From positions 62,001 to 126,000 of the forward strand of contig NZ_JABAIL010000001.1 in assembly GCF_012641475.1 (NCBI RefSeq): a DNA stretch of 64,000 bases, written 5' to 3'. The DNA is from Flammeovirga agarivorans (GTDB lineage Bacteria > Bacteroidota > Bacteroidia > Cytophagales > Flammeovirgaceae). Made by a program: the position numbers and the translations under genes. The notes below the pieces were generated by a model. It had not been told where the DNA came from, did not search any database, and worked only from the letters and a program-made list of their open reading frames with translations. Below, piece after piece: positions 43,509 to 52,521 of the stretch; positions within the stretch are counted from its first letter, which is position 1; each line of letters starts with the position of its first letter.

Positions 43509-44384
43509 TTGAAAAATTATTTAACCTTTTTATTAACTCTTAGTTTTTGTAGTGTATTCGCTCAAAAAAATAGCCAATTAGAATTTATTTCTATTCAACA
43601 ATTAAATGATTACAAAGCTAGGTTTGACCTTAGTGGTATTAATATATACAACGATGAGGTTTTGATAGTAGCAGATAAGAGCGATAATAAATTTGTATAT
43701 GTCTATACAGACCATGGAAATACATTTACTATTGATAATTCTAAATATATAATCGATTTCAACGAAAAAGTAGATTTTGAAGGAATCGCTGTCTATGGTG
43801 ATGATGCCTATATTATCAATGAAAGTAATAATGAAGTTTACCGTTACAACTTAAAAACACAAGACTTTAATCAATTACCAATTAATTGGGAAGCCTTAAG
43901 TGTGAAAAAGGAGAAGTGGTTGAATAATGCAGGTTTAGAAGGTGTAGCTATTGACCCTGATAAAGGCCTTTTATATTTAGCAAAAGAACGTCAACCGAGT
44001 TTTGTGATAGTAGTTGATTTACAAAACAATTTGATCGTTAAAGAAATGCATCTTAAAAAAATGTGCAGTAATGATATAGCAGACCTATTTTTCTATAAAG
44101 GTAATTTATATGCCTTGGAAAGAAATGAAAGGTGTATAGCTAAAATTGATCCCCAAACTTCAAAAGTACTAAAGCATTACAGTTTTGATAAATCTGTAAG
44201 TAAAAAGGGAGAGAAACTCTATGAACCTTCAAAATATGGGATGTCGGAAGCCTTGATGATTAAAGATGATACAGTTTGGGTAGGTTATGATAACAATGAC
44301 TTAAAAGTATCGAAGTTTGCTAAAGAAAGATATAATCTATCCGGAAGTCAACCTGTTATTTTGAAGTTTAAATTAAACGATTAG
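43509..44384 (+). CDS. Secreted beta-propeller protein, SdiA-regulated/esterase-like phytase type (TTG start)
   Basis: This 291-residue protein has a signal peptide (MKNYLTFLLTLSFCSVFAQ) after a TTG start at 43509. The rest shows six-bladed propeller motifs: LSGINIYNDEVLIVADK, VDFEGIAVYGDDAYIINES, NNAGLEGVAIDPDKGLLYLAKE, NDIADLFFYKGNLYALERN and SEALMIKDDTVWVGYDNN. This is the pattern of the SdiA-regulated and phytase-esterase-like families, whose members bind metal or substrate through the repeated Asp/Glu. No definite catalytic site is seen. It is the last gene of the nuoA-lipoprotein transcript; a terminator follows. Confidence 0.7.
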   Translation: MKNYLTFLLTLSFCSVFAQKNSQLEFISIQQLNDYKARFDLSGINIYNDEVLIVADKSDNKFVYVYTDHGNTFTIDNSKYIIDFNEKVDFEGIAVYGDDAYIINESNNEVYRYNLKTQDFNQLPINWEALSVKKEKWLNNAGLEGVAIDPDKGLLYLAKERQPSFVIVVDLQNNLIVKEMHLKKMCSNDIADLFFYKGNLYALERNERCIAKIDPQTSKVLKHYSFDKSVSKKGEKLYEPSKYGMSEALMIKDDTVWVGYDNNDLKVSKFAKERYNLSGSQPVILKFKLND

Positions 44385-44390
44385 GTAAAG

Positions 44391-44424
44391 AGTAGATATT
44401 CAATAAAGGATATCTACTTTTTTA
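44391..44424 (+). terminator. Terminator after the propeller gene
   Basis: AGTAGATAT / ATATCTACT (44391-44399 and 44410-44418), a perfect 9-bp stem, followed by T's. Confidence 0.8.
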
Positions 44425-44607
44425 TTTTCAATAATTTTTCACGACAATTGATTTCATTCTCTAATTATATTATTCGAATGAAACTTAATAGCTATAACCT
44501 AATTAAAAATTATCAAGTTATATTTGTAGGCGAAGCATTAAACAAAATGACTAAGATTGTAGAAAGTGTAAAAGATATTTAATTTTGATCTTTTTTTTGC
44601 TAACTGC

Positions 44608-44638
44608 TTGTTTTACAAAAAAAAGAGTTATACTTTTG
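44608..44638 (+). promoter_or_regulatory. Strong promoter of the rplP-rplQ ribosomal block
   Basis: TTG (44608-44610), a 20-base spacer and TACTTTTG (44631-44638) are an exact Bacteroidetes promoter. It lies about 188 bases before the rplP ATG. The sequence between has no gene, so transcripts should carry a long leader. Confidence 0.8.
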
Positions 44639-44788
44639 CAGTCCAAACCTCGGGAAACTACGTTTATTATGACATAAGCGAAAGTCCTAAAAGATTTTAT
44701 CTAAAAAGACATAATTCTGTTTATTTAAAAGAATTTAGCTGATTCAAGCTTAAGTTCTCCGAGATGTTTGTGCTTAGACATAAGATAT

Positions 44789-44805
44789 CGCAGGAAGTTC
44801 CTGCG
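44789..44805 (+). promoter_or_regulatory. Palindrome in the rplP leader
   Basis: CGCAGGAA-G-TTCCTGCG is a perfect 8-bp inverted repeat with one central base, ending 20 bases before the rplP ATG. It may form a short hairpin near the ribosome entry site, or bind a protein. Confidence 0.4.
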
Positions 44806-44825
44806 TGGTAAATAACAGAATAACA

Positions 44826-45251
44826 ATGTTACAGCCAAAGAGAGTCAAGTTCAGAAAGAGACAAAAAGAGAGAAGTAGAAGCCATGGCATCGCTCAACGC
44901 GGTCATAGCATCTCTTTTGGTAGCTTCGGTCTGAAGGCACTTGAAGGTGGTTGGATCACAGCTCGTCAAATCGAAGCATCACGTATTGCGATGACTCGTG
45001 CGATGAAACGTGAAGGTCAGGTATGGATTCGTATCTTCCCTGACAAGCCAGTTACTTCAAAGCCAGCCGAAGTACGTATGGGTAAGGGTAAAGGTGCCCC
45101 TGCTTATTGGGTTGCTCCAGTGAAAGCCGGAACAATCTTGTTCGAATCTGATGGAGTATCAATCGAGAGAGCACAGGAGTCAATGAGATTGGCTGCACAA
45201 AAGCTCCCAATCAAAGTGAAGTTTGTAGTTCGACCAGACTACGTAGGATAA
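44826..45251 (+). CDS. rplP: 50S ribosomal protein L16
   Basis: L16 is a large-subunit protein near the A site and peptidyl-transferase centre. The 141-residue sequence starts [14 protein letters not shown] and has the family blocks [31 protein letters not shown] (read in parts) and [15 protein letters not shown]. The start at 44826 fits the family better than an in-frame upstream start at 44805. It is the first ribosomal gene in the block. The usual upstream partners (rpsJ to rpsC) are absent, and a long leader with promoter and palindrome precedes it. Confidence 0.97.
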   Translation: MLQPKRVKFRKRQKERSRSHGIAQRGHSISFGSFGLKALEGGWITARQIEASRIAMTRAMKREGQVWIRIFPDKPVTSKPAEVRMGKGKGAPAYWVAPVKAGTILFESDGVSIERAQESMRLAAQKLPIKVKFVVRPDYVG

Positions 45252-45260
45252 GCTTAGAAG

Positions 45261-45593
45261 ATGAAAACACTAGATTTAAAAAAGCAGGTGAAAGCAATGT
45301 CTTCTGAGGAGCTTGCAGAGAATATCAAAACTTCTCAAAAGCAACTTGAAGATTTAGCTTATGCTCATGCAGTATCACCATTGGAGAATCCTATGCAACT
45401 AGGAACACTTAGAAAGCAAGTAGCGCGTCTTAAGACTGAGTTACATGCAAGAGTGACAGTTGAATTGGAGGAGAAGGTTAAAGCTAATAACGTAACTCGT
45501 GAGTCAATCACTGAGTTCTTACAAAAAAATGCGTTTTTAGCACCTGTAAACAAGAAGATGGTTTTAAGAGCTATCGAGAAAGTTAACAACTAA
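45261..45593 (+). CDS. rpmC: 50S ribosomal protein L29 with C-terminal extension
   Basis: L29 binds near the polypeptide exit tunnel. Residues 1-65 carry the L29 signature ([24 protein letters not shown]..., then [15 protein letters not shown]). Most bacterial L29 proteins have about 65-70 residues. This one has 110, with an extra 40-residue helical tail ([23 protein letters not shown]...), its purpose unknown. It lies between rplP and rpsQ with short gaps in the expected order. Confidence 0.92.
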   Translation: MKTLDLKKQVKAMSSEELAENIKTSQKQLEDLAYAHAVSPLENPMQLGTLRKQVARLKTELHARVTVELEEKVKANNVTRESITEFLQKNAFLAPVNKKMVLRAIEKVNN

Positions 45594-45613
45594 GATACCT
45601 GACAAAGGAGATC

Positions 45614-45868
45614 ATGGAAAGAAACTTCAGAAAGCAGCGTACAGGAGTAGTTGTAAGCGATAAAATGGATAAGTCTATCACAGTGCAAGTTGAAACTCGT
45701 CAAAAGCACCCGATGTACGGTAAGTTCATCAAGAAGACTAAGAAGTTTATGGCTCACGATGAAAGCAACACTGCAGGTATCGGAGATACCGTTAGAATTA
45801 TGGAGACGCGCCCAATGAGTGCGCGTAAACGTTGGAGATTGGTGGAGGTAGTAGAAAAAGCGAAGTAA
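45614..45868 (+). CDS. rpsQ: 30S ribosomal protein S17
   Basis: S17 binds 16S rRNA early in 30S assembly. This 84-residue OB-fold protein has the family features [40 protein letters not shown] and [24 protein letters not shown]. It is in the standard place between rpmC and rplN. The 73-base gap after it is longer than most in the block. Length and start fit the family exactly. Confidence 0.97.
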   Translation: MERNFRKQRTGVVVSDKMDKSITVQVETRQKHPMYGKFIKKTKKFMAHDESNTAGIGDTVRIMETRPMSARKRWRLVEVVEKAK

Positions 45869-45941
45869 TTCCTTATTCTAACCATCAAAAAAATTAAAAT
45901 TTTACAATCACCAAGTAAAGAATCCTTAAGAGGATAGGAGA

Positions 45942-46310
45942 ATGATACAACAGGAATCAAGACTGTCAGTAGCAGATAACTCAGGAGCAAAAGAAGTGCT
46001 TTGTATTCGCGTTTTAGGCGGTACTAAAAAGCGTTATGCTTCTGTAGGCGATAAAATTGTCGTTTCTGTGAAATCAGCTATCCCTTCTTCAAACGTTAAG
46101 AAAGGGACTGTATCTAGAGCGGTTGTTGTAAGAACAAAAAAAGAAGTTCGTAGAAAGGACGGTTCTTACATTCGTTTCGAAGACAATGCGGCAGTTTTAT
46201 TAAACGCGCAAGACGAGCCAAGAGGTACTCGTATCTTCGGACCAGTCGCAAGAGAGCTTCGTGAGAAGCAATTTATGAAAATCGTTTCGTTAGCACCTGA
46301 GGTACTCTAA
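45942..46310 (+). CDS. rplN: 50S ribosomal protein L14
   Basis: L14 sits at the subunit interface and forms bridges with 16S rRNA. The 122-residue protein is of standard length with the hallmarks [48 protein letters not shown] and [16 protein letters not shown] (read in parts) and the ending [12 protein letters not shown]. It precedes rplX by 5 bases. Confidence 0.98.
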   Translation: MIQQESRLSVADNSGAKEVLCIRVLGGTKKRYASVGDKIVVSVKSAIPSSNVKKGTVSRAVVVRTKKEVRRKDGSYIRFEDNAAVLLNAQDEPRGTRIFGPVARELREKQFMKIVSLAPEVL

Positions 46311-46315
46311 GAGTT

Positions 46316-46639
46316 ATGAATAGAAAATTCCATATCAAAAAAGGCGACAAGGTAACAATCATCTCTGGTAACCACAAGGGCCAAGAGGGAGTTGTCCTAA
46401 AAGTTGACCGTGAGAAGGAGCGTGCCATCGTTGAAGGTGTGAATATGGTAACCAAACACATCAAACCTACTGCTGAAAAGCCAGAAGGTGGTGTAAACAA
46501 AATGGAAGCACCAATTCACGTTTCTAACATTAAGTTGATCGACCCTGAAACGGGTAATGCTACTCGCGTAGGTCGTAAGCTTGACGAAAACGGTAAGTTG
46601 AAAAGATATTCTAAGAACACTGGAAAATTTATCGACTAA
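46316..46639 (+). CDS. rplX: 50S ribosomal protein L24
   Basis: L24 is an assembly-initiator protein of the large subunit, 107 residues with a KOW motif ([23 protein letters not shown]). The mid-region [21 protein letters not shown] and the end [19 protein letters not shown] are typical. Its stop TAA overlaps the start of rplE by one base (TAATG), implying translational coupling. Confidence 0.97.
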   Translation: MNRKFHIKKGDKVTIISGNHKGQEGVVLKVDREKERAIVEGVNMVTKHIKPTAEKPEGGVNKMEAPIHVSNIKLIDPETGNATRVGRKLDENGKLKRYSKNTGKFID

Positions 46640-47187
46640 TGGCTACAGCGACAAGATTAAAGGACAAATACCAAGATGAAATCGTTTCTGCATTAAAGGA
46701 ACGTTTCAACTACAAGTCTGTAATGCAAGTTCCAAGATTGGAAAAAATCGTTATCAACAGAGGTGTTGGTGAGGCAGTTGCAGACAAAAAACTTGTAGAC
46801 ATCGCAGTAGAAGAATTATCTACTATTGCTGGTCAGAAAGCAGTTCCGACAATGTCTAAGAAATCAATCTCAAACTTCAAATTACGTGAGGATATGCCAA
46901 TCGGCGCTCGTGTAACATTAAGAGGTGACAGAATGTATCAATTCTTAGAGCGTTTAATCGCAATTGCTATTCCTCGTGAGCGTGACTTCCAAGGCATCAA
47001 AGATAAATTGGATGGTCGTGGTAACTATACTTTAGGTGTAAAAGAGCAGATCATTTTCCCTGAGATCAAAATTGATCAAGTAAAGAAAGTGACAGGTATG
47101 GACATTACGTTCACTACTTCTGCTAATACTGACGAGGAAGCTTACGAGCTTCTGAAGTTATTCGGAATGCCTTTTAAGAAAAAATAG
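46639..47187 (+). CDS. rplE: 50S ribosomal protein L5
   Basis: L5 binds 5S rRNA in the central protuberance. The 182-residue protein has the family patterns [43 protein letters not shown] (read in parts) and [20 protein letters not shown]. It is standard in length. The start overlaps the rplX stop by one base. Confidence 0.98.
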   Translation: MATATRLKDKYQDEIVSALKERFNYKSVMQVPRLEKIVINRGVGEAVADKKLVDIAVEELSTIAGQKAVPTMSKKSISNFKLREDMPIGARVTLRGDRMYQFLERLIAIAIPRERDFQGIKDKLDGRGNYTLGVKEQIIFPEIKIDQVKKVTGMDITFTTSANTDEEAYELLKLFGMPFKKK

Positions 47188-47202
47188 TAAACACGAGAAA
47201 CT

Positions 47203-47472
47203 ATGGCTAGAGAAGCGATAAAAGCAAGAGAGCGTAAGCGCGAAAGACTTGTTGCAAAATTTGCAGCAAAGCGCAAGGCGTTAAAAGAAGCAGGTGACTG
47301 GGAAGGTCTTGATGCTCTTCCTAAGAACTCTTCACCGGTTCGTTTACATAACCGTTGTAAGTTAACTGGACGTCCAAAAGGTTACATGCGTAAGTTTGGT
47401 ATTTCACGTGTTACTTTCCGTGAAATGGCATCTGCAGGTAAGATCCCTGGCGTTACAAAATCGAGCTGGTAA
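47203..47472 (+). CDS. rpsN: 30S ribosomal protein S14 (zinc-free form)
   Basis: S14 is in the 30S head. The 89-residue protein has [34 protein letters not shown] near its end (given in parts: [14 protein letters not shown] and [12 protein letters not shown]). It lacks the four-cysteine zinc knuckle of the C+ form, keeping one Cys, so it is the C- form. It lies 15 bases after rplE. Confidence 0.97.
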   Translation: MAREAIKARERKRERLVAKFAAKRKALKEAGDWEGLDALPKNSSPVRLHNRCKLTGRPKGYMRKFGISRVTFREMASAGKIPGVTKSSW

Positions 47473-47523
47473 TTTTAATTTAGGAACCTACGGCACAGAG
47501 TGCTGTAAAAATATTTGCAAGCA

Positions 47524-47928
47524 ATGGCAATGACAGATCCTATAGCAGACTACCTTACAAGACTTAGAAACGCGATTAGCGCTAATAAGCGTATCGTAGA
47601 AGTTCCTGCTTCAAACATCAAGAAGCAAATGACTAAGGTACTGCATGAGAAAGGCTTCGTTCAAGGCTACAAGTTCGAGGATGGTGTTAATACTCAAGGT
47701 GTAATCAAAATCGCTTTGAAATACCACCCAGTAACTAAGCAACCTGCGGTTGTCGACTTAGAGCGTGTATCACGTCCAGGTCTTCGTAAGTATGCTAATG
47801 CTAAGAACATGCCACGTGTATTAAATGGTTTAGGTATCGCAATCCTTTCAACTTCGAAAGGTGTGATGACTGACAAAGAAGCACGTGAATTGAATGTCGG
47901 TGGCGAAGTACTTTGCTACGTATACTAA
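47524..47928 (+). CDS. rpsH: 30S ribosomal protein S8
   Basis: S8 binds the central domain of 16S rRNA and in E. coli also represses the spc operon. The sequence [19 protein letters not shown] opens the protein, and the end is [27 protein letters not shown]. Two ATGs, 47524 and 47530, fit; I take 47524 (134 residues), whereas 47530 gives the 132 residues more usual for the family. A TTG at 47515 is unlikely. Confidence 0.96.
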   Translation: MAMTDPIADYLTRLRNAISANKRIVEVPASNIKKQMTKVLHEKGFVQGYKFEDGVNTQGVIKIALKYHPVTKQPAVVDLERVSRPGLRKYANAKNMPRVLNGLGIAILSTSKGVMTDKEARELNVGGEVLCYVY

Positions 47929-48017
47929 TAAGAATTAGTAAAAATACTTTTAACATAATGGCTGACCGCTTCCGGTACGAGTTACTGTGAGTGCCTTAAG
48001 CCTTAATTAAAGAAACC

Positions 48018-48572
48018 ATGTCAAGAATTGGTAAAAAACCAGTTGCTATCCCTTCAGGAGTTGACGTAAAAGTTAACGACAACGTTTTAGTTGTAAAAGG
48101 ACCTAAAGGTGAATTGCAACAGGAAGTCAACAAAGACATCAGTATCGAAGTTGAAGGTTCAGAAGTTCGTTTCGTACGTCCTTCAGATCATAAAGACCAC
48201 CGCTCATTGCACGGTCTTTATAGAGCCTTAACTCAAAACATGGTGGTTGGTGTATCTGAAGGATACAAAAAATCACTAGAGTTGATTGGTGTTGGTTTTA
48301 AAGCATCGGTACAAGGTCAATTATTAGACCTTGATCTTGGTTATTCACACAGAATTCTTTTCCAAGTTCCAGCGGAAATCAAGGTGAGTGCTGAAACTGC
48401 AAAAGGTAAAGCTCCTATTGTTCACGTTGAAGGCGTAGACAAACAGTTAGTTGGACAAGTTGCAGCTAAAATTCGCTCATTCAGAAAGCCAGAACCATAC
48501 AAAGGTAAAGGTGTGAAGTATGTTGGTGAAGAGATTAGAAGAAAAGCAGGTAAAGCTGCTGGTAAAAAATAA
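48018..48572 (+). CDS. rplF: 50S ribosomal protein L6
   Basis: L6 lies near the sarcin-ricin loop and the factor-binding site. The 184-residue protein starts [17 protein letters not shown] and carries the C-terminal signature [22 protein letters not shown]. Length is standard. The gap of 89 bases before it is longer than most in the block, but no hairpin stands out there. Confidence 0.98.
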   Translation: MSRIGKKPVAIPSGVDVKVNDNVLVVKGPKGELQQEVNKDISIEVEGSEVRFVRPSDHKDHRSLHGLYRALTQNMVVGVSEGYKKSLELIGVGFKASVQGQLLDLDLGYSHRILFQVPAEIKVSAETAKGKAPIVHVEGVDKQLVGQVAAKIRSFRKPEPYKGKGVKYVGEEIRRKAGKAAGKK

Positions 48573-48577
48573 CAAGT

Positions 48578-48931
48578 ATGGCCACTAAGAAAGATCTGAG
48601 AAGACTGAGAATCAAAAGGGGTATTCGTAAGAAAATTTCAGGTACAGCTGAACGCCCTAGACTCTCTGTATATAAAAGTAATACTGCAATCTATGCGCAG
48701 TTGATCGACGACCAATCTGGCCGTACTCTTGTTGCCACTAACTCACGTGAGATCAATGCTGAAAGCAAAGCATCTAACGTTGCATTGGCATCAGAAGTAG
48801 GAAAGAAGGTTGCTGAGAAAGCTACTGCTGCTGGTATTTCAACGGTTATTTTTGACCGTAACGGTTACCTTTACCACGGTAAAGTGAAAGCGTTAGCAGA
48901 AGGTGCTAGAGAAGGTGGTTTGAAATTCTAA
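48578..48931 (+). CDS. rplR: 50S ribosomal protein L18
   Basis: L18 binds 5S rRNA with L5 and L25. The 117-residue protein shows [27 protein letters not shown] near the start and [26 protein letters not shown] at the end (read in parts). Start and length fit. It is 5 bases after rplF and 13 before rpsE. Confidence 0.97.
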   Translation: MATKKDLRRLRIKRGIRKKISGTAERPRLSVYKSNTAIYAQLIDDQSGRTLVATNSREINAESKASNVALASEVGKKVAEKATAAGISTVIFDRNGYLYHGKVKALAEGAREGGLKF

Positions 48932-48944
48932 AGAGTTGTCAGAG

Positions 48945-49460
48945 ATGAAACAAAACGTAACAAAAGTAAAATCGGCTGATCTAGAGCTAACAGAAAAAGT
49001 TGTTGCTATTAAGCGTGTTGCTAAAGTAGTAAAAGGCGGTAGACGCTTCAGCTTTTCTGCTATCGTAGTTGTAGGTAACGGTGATGGTGTTGCAGGTTAT
49101 GGTTTGGGTAAAGCCAACGAGGTAACTGACGCAATCACTAAGGGCATCGACGACGCTAAGAAAAACTTAATGAAGGTGCCAGTACTTAAAGGTACTGTTC
49201 CTCACCCTCAAAAAGGTAAATTCGGCGGCGGACGCGTGCTTATTAAACCTGCTTCTGCTGGTACTGGTGTTATCGCAGGTGGTGCGATGCGTGCAGTATT
49301 AGAATCAGCAGGTGTTCATGACGTATTAGCTAAATCGCAAGGTTCTTCTAACCCACACAACGTGGTTAAAGCAACTTTCGATGCACTACTAAAAATGCGT
49401 GACCCACGTATGGTAGCTGAGCAACGCGGAGTGAAATTAAGCAAAGTTTTTAACGGCTAA
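48945..49460 (+). CDS. rpsE: 30S ribosomal protein S5
   Basis: S5 is at the mRNA entry and decoding region and helps accuracy. From the ATG at 48945 it has 171 residues; a TTG at 48936 would add only three. The double-stranded-RNA-binding part is present ([21 protein letters not shown] and [10 protein letters not shown]), then [20 protein letters not shown]. It is typical in length. Confidence 0.97.
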   Translation: MKQNVTKVKSADLELTEKVVAIKRVAKVVKGGRRFSFSAIVVVGNGDGVAGYGLGKANEVTDAITKGIDDAKKNLMKVPVLKGTVPHPQKGKFGGGRVLIKPASAGTGVIAGGAMRAVLESAGVHDVLAKSQGSSNPHNVVKATFDALLKMRDPRMVAEQRGVKLSKVFNG

Positions 49461-49479
49461 TCAAATTATCTAAACTGTT

Positions 49480-49659
49480 ATGGCAAAGATCCGTATTACT
49501 CAGGTTAGATCGTTGATCGGTCGTCCTGAAAGACAAAAGCGCACAATTAAGGCGCTTGGCTTAGGTAAAATCAACAAAACTGTGGAAAAAGAAGCAAATC
49601 CACAGATCCTTGGCATGGTTAAGGCAGTTGATCACCTAATCAGCGTTGAAGAGTTGTAA
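49480..49659 (+). CDS. rpmD: 50S ribosomal protein L30
   Basis: This short gene encodes a 59-residue L30, starting [20 protein letters not shown] and continuing with [22 protein letters not shown]. The Met at 49480 is the only start. It lies 19 bases after rpsE. Its last bases hold the -33 part of an internal promoter for rplO (49646-49675). Confidence 0.95.
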   Translation: MAKIRITQVRSLIGRPERQKRTIKALGLGKINKTVEKEANPQILGMVKAVDHLISVEEL

Positions 49660-49675
49660 ATTCTTTGTACTTTTG
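49646..49675 (+). promoter_or_regulatory. Internal promoter before rplO-secY-map
   Basis: TTG at 49646-49648 (inside the rpmD end), a 19-base spacer and TACTTTTG at 49668-49675 match the promoter consensus exactly, with the same -7 box as the rplP promoter. It could give rplO and the genes after it an independent start. Confidence 0.65.
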
Positions 49676-49719
49676 CATTAGGCATTAGTACTTTAAAAGG
49701 TATTAATTAGGAAACAGTC

Positions 49720-50169
49720 ATGAAACTGCATACACTAAGTCCTGCGAAAGGTGGTAAAGTTCGCCAAAATAAGCGCGTAGGTCGTGGACAAGGCTCAGGC
49801 CGAGGTGGTACGTCAACACGTGGTCACAAAGGTGCTAAGTCACGTTCTGGTTACAGCCAGAAGTTTGGCTTCGAAGGAGGTCAAATGCCATTACAACGCC
49901 GCGTGCCTAAATTCGGCTTCAAATCTCCTTTTAGAGTTGAGTATACTCCAATTAACTTGGAAAAGATCCAAAAGATCGCTGACGAGAAAGGGATTACTAC
50001 TTTCGCATTAGAGACATTCGTGGAGTTAGGCGTTATTTCTAAGAACGGTAAAGTTAAAGTTCTTGGTAATGGTGAGCTAACTGCAACAGTAGAGATTTCG
50101 GCGAACGCTTTCTCTGCATCTGCTAAAGAGGCAATCGAAAAAGCAGGCGGAAAAGCGATTACATTGTAA
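49720..50169 (+). CDS. rplO: 50S ribosomal protein L15
   Basis: L15 joins late in large-subunit assembly. The 149-residue protein has the Gly-rich N-terminus (GGKVRQNKRVGRGQGSGRGG, TSTRGHKGAKSRSGYSQK) and the globular part FEGGQMPLQRRVPKFGF. The gap to rpmD is 60 bases and holds a promoter. It is followed by secY after 6 bases. Confidence 0.98.
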   Translation: MKLHTLSPAKGGKVRQNKRVGRGQGSGRGGTSTRGHKGAKSRSGYSQKFGFEGGQMPLQRRVPKFGFKSPFRVEYTPINLEKIQKIADEKGITTFALETFVELGVISKNGKVKVLGNGELTATVEISANAFSASAKEAIEKAGGKAITL

Positions 50170-50175
50170 GAAGCT

Positions 50176-51498
50176 ATGAATAAGTTTGTCAAGACACTGA
50201 AGAACATTTTTTCAATCGAGGAACTCAAAGATAGAATTATCTACACTTTGGGTTTCCTTGCGATTTTCAGATTGGGGTCGTATATCGTCCTTCCTGGAGT
50301 AGATCCATCAGCTTTATCTGATTCGTCAGGTGGACTTTTGGGCATGTTAAATATCTTCTTAGGAGGAGCATTTACGCGTGCATCAATCTTTGCTCTAGGT
50401 ATCATGCCTTACATTTCGGCATCCATCGTGATCCAATTGTTAGGTATGGCGGTTCCTTACTTTCAGCGTATGCAGAAAGAAGGTGAATCGGGCCGTAAGC
50501 GTATTAACCAAATAACGCGTGTTTTGACGATCGTGATTACACTCGCGCAGGGTTCTGGATATTTATATTCAACAATCCCTAACGAGGCAATCGTCATCAA
50601 GCAGTCATTATTCTACCCAGCAGCAATGATTATTCTAACTGCGGGTACAATTTTCTGTATGTGGCTTGGTGAAAAAATCACTGAGAAAGGAATAGGTAAT
50701 GGTATCTCAATGCTGATCATGATCGGTATTATTTCGGGATTCCCAACAGCGATTTACCAAGAGTTTGAAACTCAAGGTATGTCAATTCTTCTTGTAGTTG
50801 AATTGATTGCGTTGTTCTTTATCATTATGGGAGTAGTTCTATTGAACGCTGCTGTACGTAAAGTACCTGTGCAATATGCTCGTCAAGTGGTTGGTGCTGG
50901 TGGTAAGAAGCGTACGCTTGCTACAGGTCAACGTTCGTACATTCCTTTAAAAGTGAATGCAGCGAATGTGATGCCTATCATCTTTGCACAATCATTGATG
51001 TTCCTTCCTTCATTGATTGCAGGCGTTTGGGCAGATGAAAGTGATACAGCAAGATGGGTAATGCAGAATTTCTCTGATTACACTTCTTTTGCTTATAATT
51101 TAACATTTGCAACATTAATTCTTCTTTTCACTTACTTCTACACGGCGATCACGATTAATCCTGATCAAATGTCAGAAGATTTGAAGAGAAATAATGCTTT
51201 TGTACCAAACGTTAAACCAGGTGAAGAGACTTCTAATTTTATTAGCTGGATTCTAGATAGAATCACACTTCCTTCAGCTATTTATTTAGCTGTTGTAGCA
51301 ATCCTTCCTGCTTTCGCGAGCATGTTGGGTGTTAGTACTGGTTTCTCTAGATTCTATGGTGGTACTTCACTAATCATTATGGTGGGTGTTATCTTAGATA
51401 CTCTTCAGCAAATTGAGTCGTACTTGCTAATGCAAAACTATGACTCGATGATGAAGTCTGGAAATATCAAAGGACGCCAAAACGTGGCAACAGTCTAA
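50176..51498 (+). CDS. secY: Preprotein translocase subunit SecY
   Basis: SecY is the channel of the Sec translocon. It has 440 residues and ten membrane segments. Markers are the plug/TM2 region GILGLNIF-type (here GGLLGMLNIFLGG), FALGIMPYISASIVIQLL, the GNGISMLIMIGIISG helix and QVVGAGGKKRTLATGQRSYIPLK in the cytosolic loop (read in parts). Its stop overlaps the start of map by one base (TAATG). It serves export of all signal-peptide proteins, including the T9SS cargo and lipoproteins in this window. Confidence 0.97.
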   Translation: MNKFVKTLKNIFSIEELKDRIIYTLGFLAIFRLGSYIVLPGVDPSALSDSSGGLLGMLNIFLGGAFTRASIFALGIMPYISASIVIQLLGMAVPYFQRMQKEGESGRKRINQITRVLTIVITLAQGSGYLYSTIPNEAIVIKQSLFYPAAMIILTAGTIFCMWLGEKITEKGIGNGISMLIMIGIISGFPTAIYQEFETQGMSILLVVELIALFFIIMGVVLLNAAVRKVPVQYARQVVGAGGKKRTLATGQRSYIPLKVNAANVMPIIFAQSLMFLPSLIAGVWADESDTARWVMQNFSDYTSFAYNLTFATLILLFTYFYTAITINPDQMSEDLKRNNAFVPNVKPGEETSNFISWILDRITLPSAIYLAVVAILPAFASMLGVSTGFSRFYGGTSLIIMVGVILDTLQQIESYLLMQNYDSMMKSGNIKGRQNVATV

Positions 51499-52271
51499 TG
51501 GTATACTATAAAACAGAAGAGGAGATTGAACTAATGCGTATCAGTGCCGACTTGCTCGGCCGTACACATGGTGAAATCGCAAAGAATACAAAAGAAGGGG
51601 TGAGTCTAAAAGCAATTGATAAAATCGCACATGATTTTATCATGGACAATGGGGCTCATCCCTCATTCTTGAACTATAATGGGTTTCCCAATACCCTTTG
51701 TATGTCACTGAATGATGTTATTGTACACGGTATTCCTACTGATTATGAATTAAAAGATGGAGATGTAATCTCTATCGATTGTGGCGTTTTCTTAAATGGT
51801 TTTCATTCTGATAGTGCATACACTTACCCTGTGGGTAACGTAGCGCCTGATACAATGAAACTATTAAAGGTGACAAAGGAATCACTTCAAAAAGGTATTG
51901 ATGCTTGTAAAGTCAATAATAGAATTGGTGACGTAAGTTTTGCAGTTCAGCAACATGCTGAGATGCATGGGTATGGCGTAGTTAGAGAACTGGTTGGTCA
52001 TGGTTTAGGTAAAAACCTTCATGAAAAGCCAGAAGTACCTAATTACGGGAAAAGAGGTAGAGGATTAAAAATCAAAGATGGATTGGTGATTGCCATTGAA
52101 CCTATGATTAACATGGGGACGAGAGCTATTACTCAAGACAGAGATGGTTGGACAATTCGTACGAGAGATCGTCAACCTTCTGCTCATTATGAACACACAG
52201 TCGCGATCGTAAATGGTCAGACTGAAGTGTTGACAACGTTCAAGTACATCGAGGAGGTATATCCATTTTAA
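51498..52271 (+). CDS. map: Methionine aminopeptidase, type I
   Basis: This cytosolic metalloenzyme removes the N-terminal methionine from nascent proteins. The dinuclear metal ligands are visible: Asp in SIDCGVFLNGFHSDSAY (two Asp), His in VGHGLGKNLHE, Glu in AIEPMINMG and Glu in YEHTVAIV. The length of 257 residues fits the short type I form without an N-terminal extension. Its start overlaps secY by one base. Placement after secY is common in bacteria. Confidence 0.96.
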   Translation: MVYYKTEEEIELMRISADLLGRTHGEIAKNTKEGVSLKAIDKIAHDFIMDNGAHPSFLNYNGFPNTLCMSLNDVIVHGIPTDYELKDGDVISIDCGVFLNGFHSDSAYTYPVGNVAPDTMKLLKVTKESLQKGIDACKVNNRIGDVSFAVQQHAEMHGYGVVRELVGHGLGKNLHEKPEVPNYGKRGRGLKIKDGLVIAIEPMINMGTRAITQDRDGWTIRTRDRQPSAHYEHTVAIVNGQTEVLTTFKYIEEVYPF

Positions 52272-52287
52272 TTAAAAACTATATCAA

Positions 52288-52506
52288 ATGCCAAAACAAT
52301 CAAACATTACCCAAGACGGTACGATCGTAGAGGCCCTTTCAAATGCAATGTTCCGTGTGGAGCTTAAGAATGGACACCAGGTTGTAGCACACATCTCTGG
52401 TAAAATGCGTATGCACTACATTCGTATCCTCCCAGGTGACAAAGTTCGTTTGGAAATGTCTCCATATGATCTTACTAAAGGAAGAATTGTTTATAGATAT
52501 AAATAA
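52288..52506 (+). CDS. infA: Translation initiation factor IF-1
   Basis: IF-1 is an OB-fold factor that binds the A site of the 30S subunit during initiation. The 72-residue protein shows [38 protein letters not shown] and [23 protein letters not shown] (read in parts), all typical of the family. It lies 16 bases after map, in the usual map-infA-rpmJ order, then a 233-base gap leads to rpmJ. Confidence 0.97.
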   Translation: MPKQSNITQDGTIVEALSNAMFRVELKNGHQVVAHISGKMRMHYIRILPGDKVRLEMSPYDLTKGRIVYRYK

Positions 52507-52521
52507 TTCAAAAAAAATACC

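Noticed and set aside
44478-44582. A 34-codon frame (MKLNSYNLIKNYQVIF...) upstream of the rplP promoter.
   Set aside because: It overlaps an alternative TATATTTG box and has no other support; too short and AT-rich to claim.
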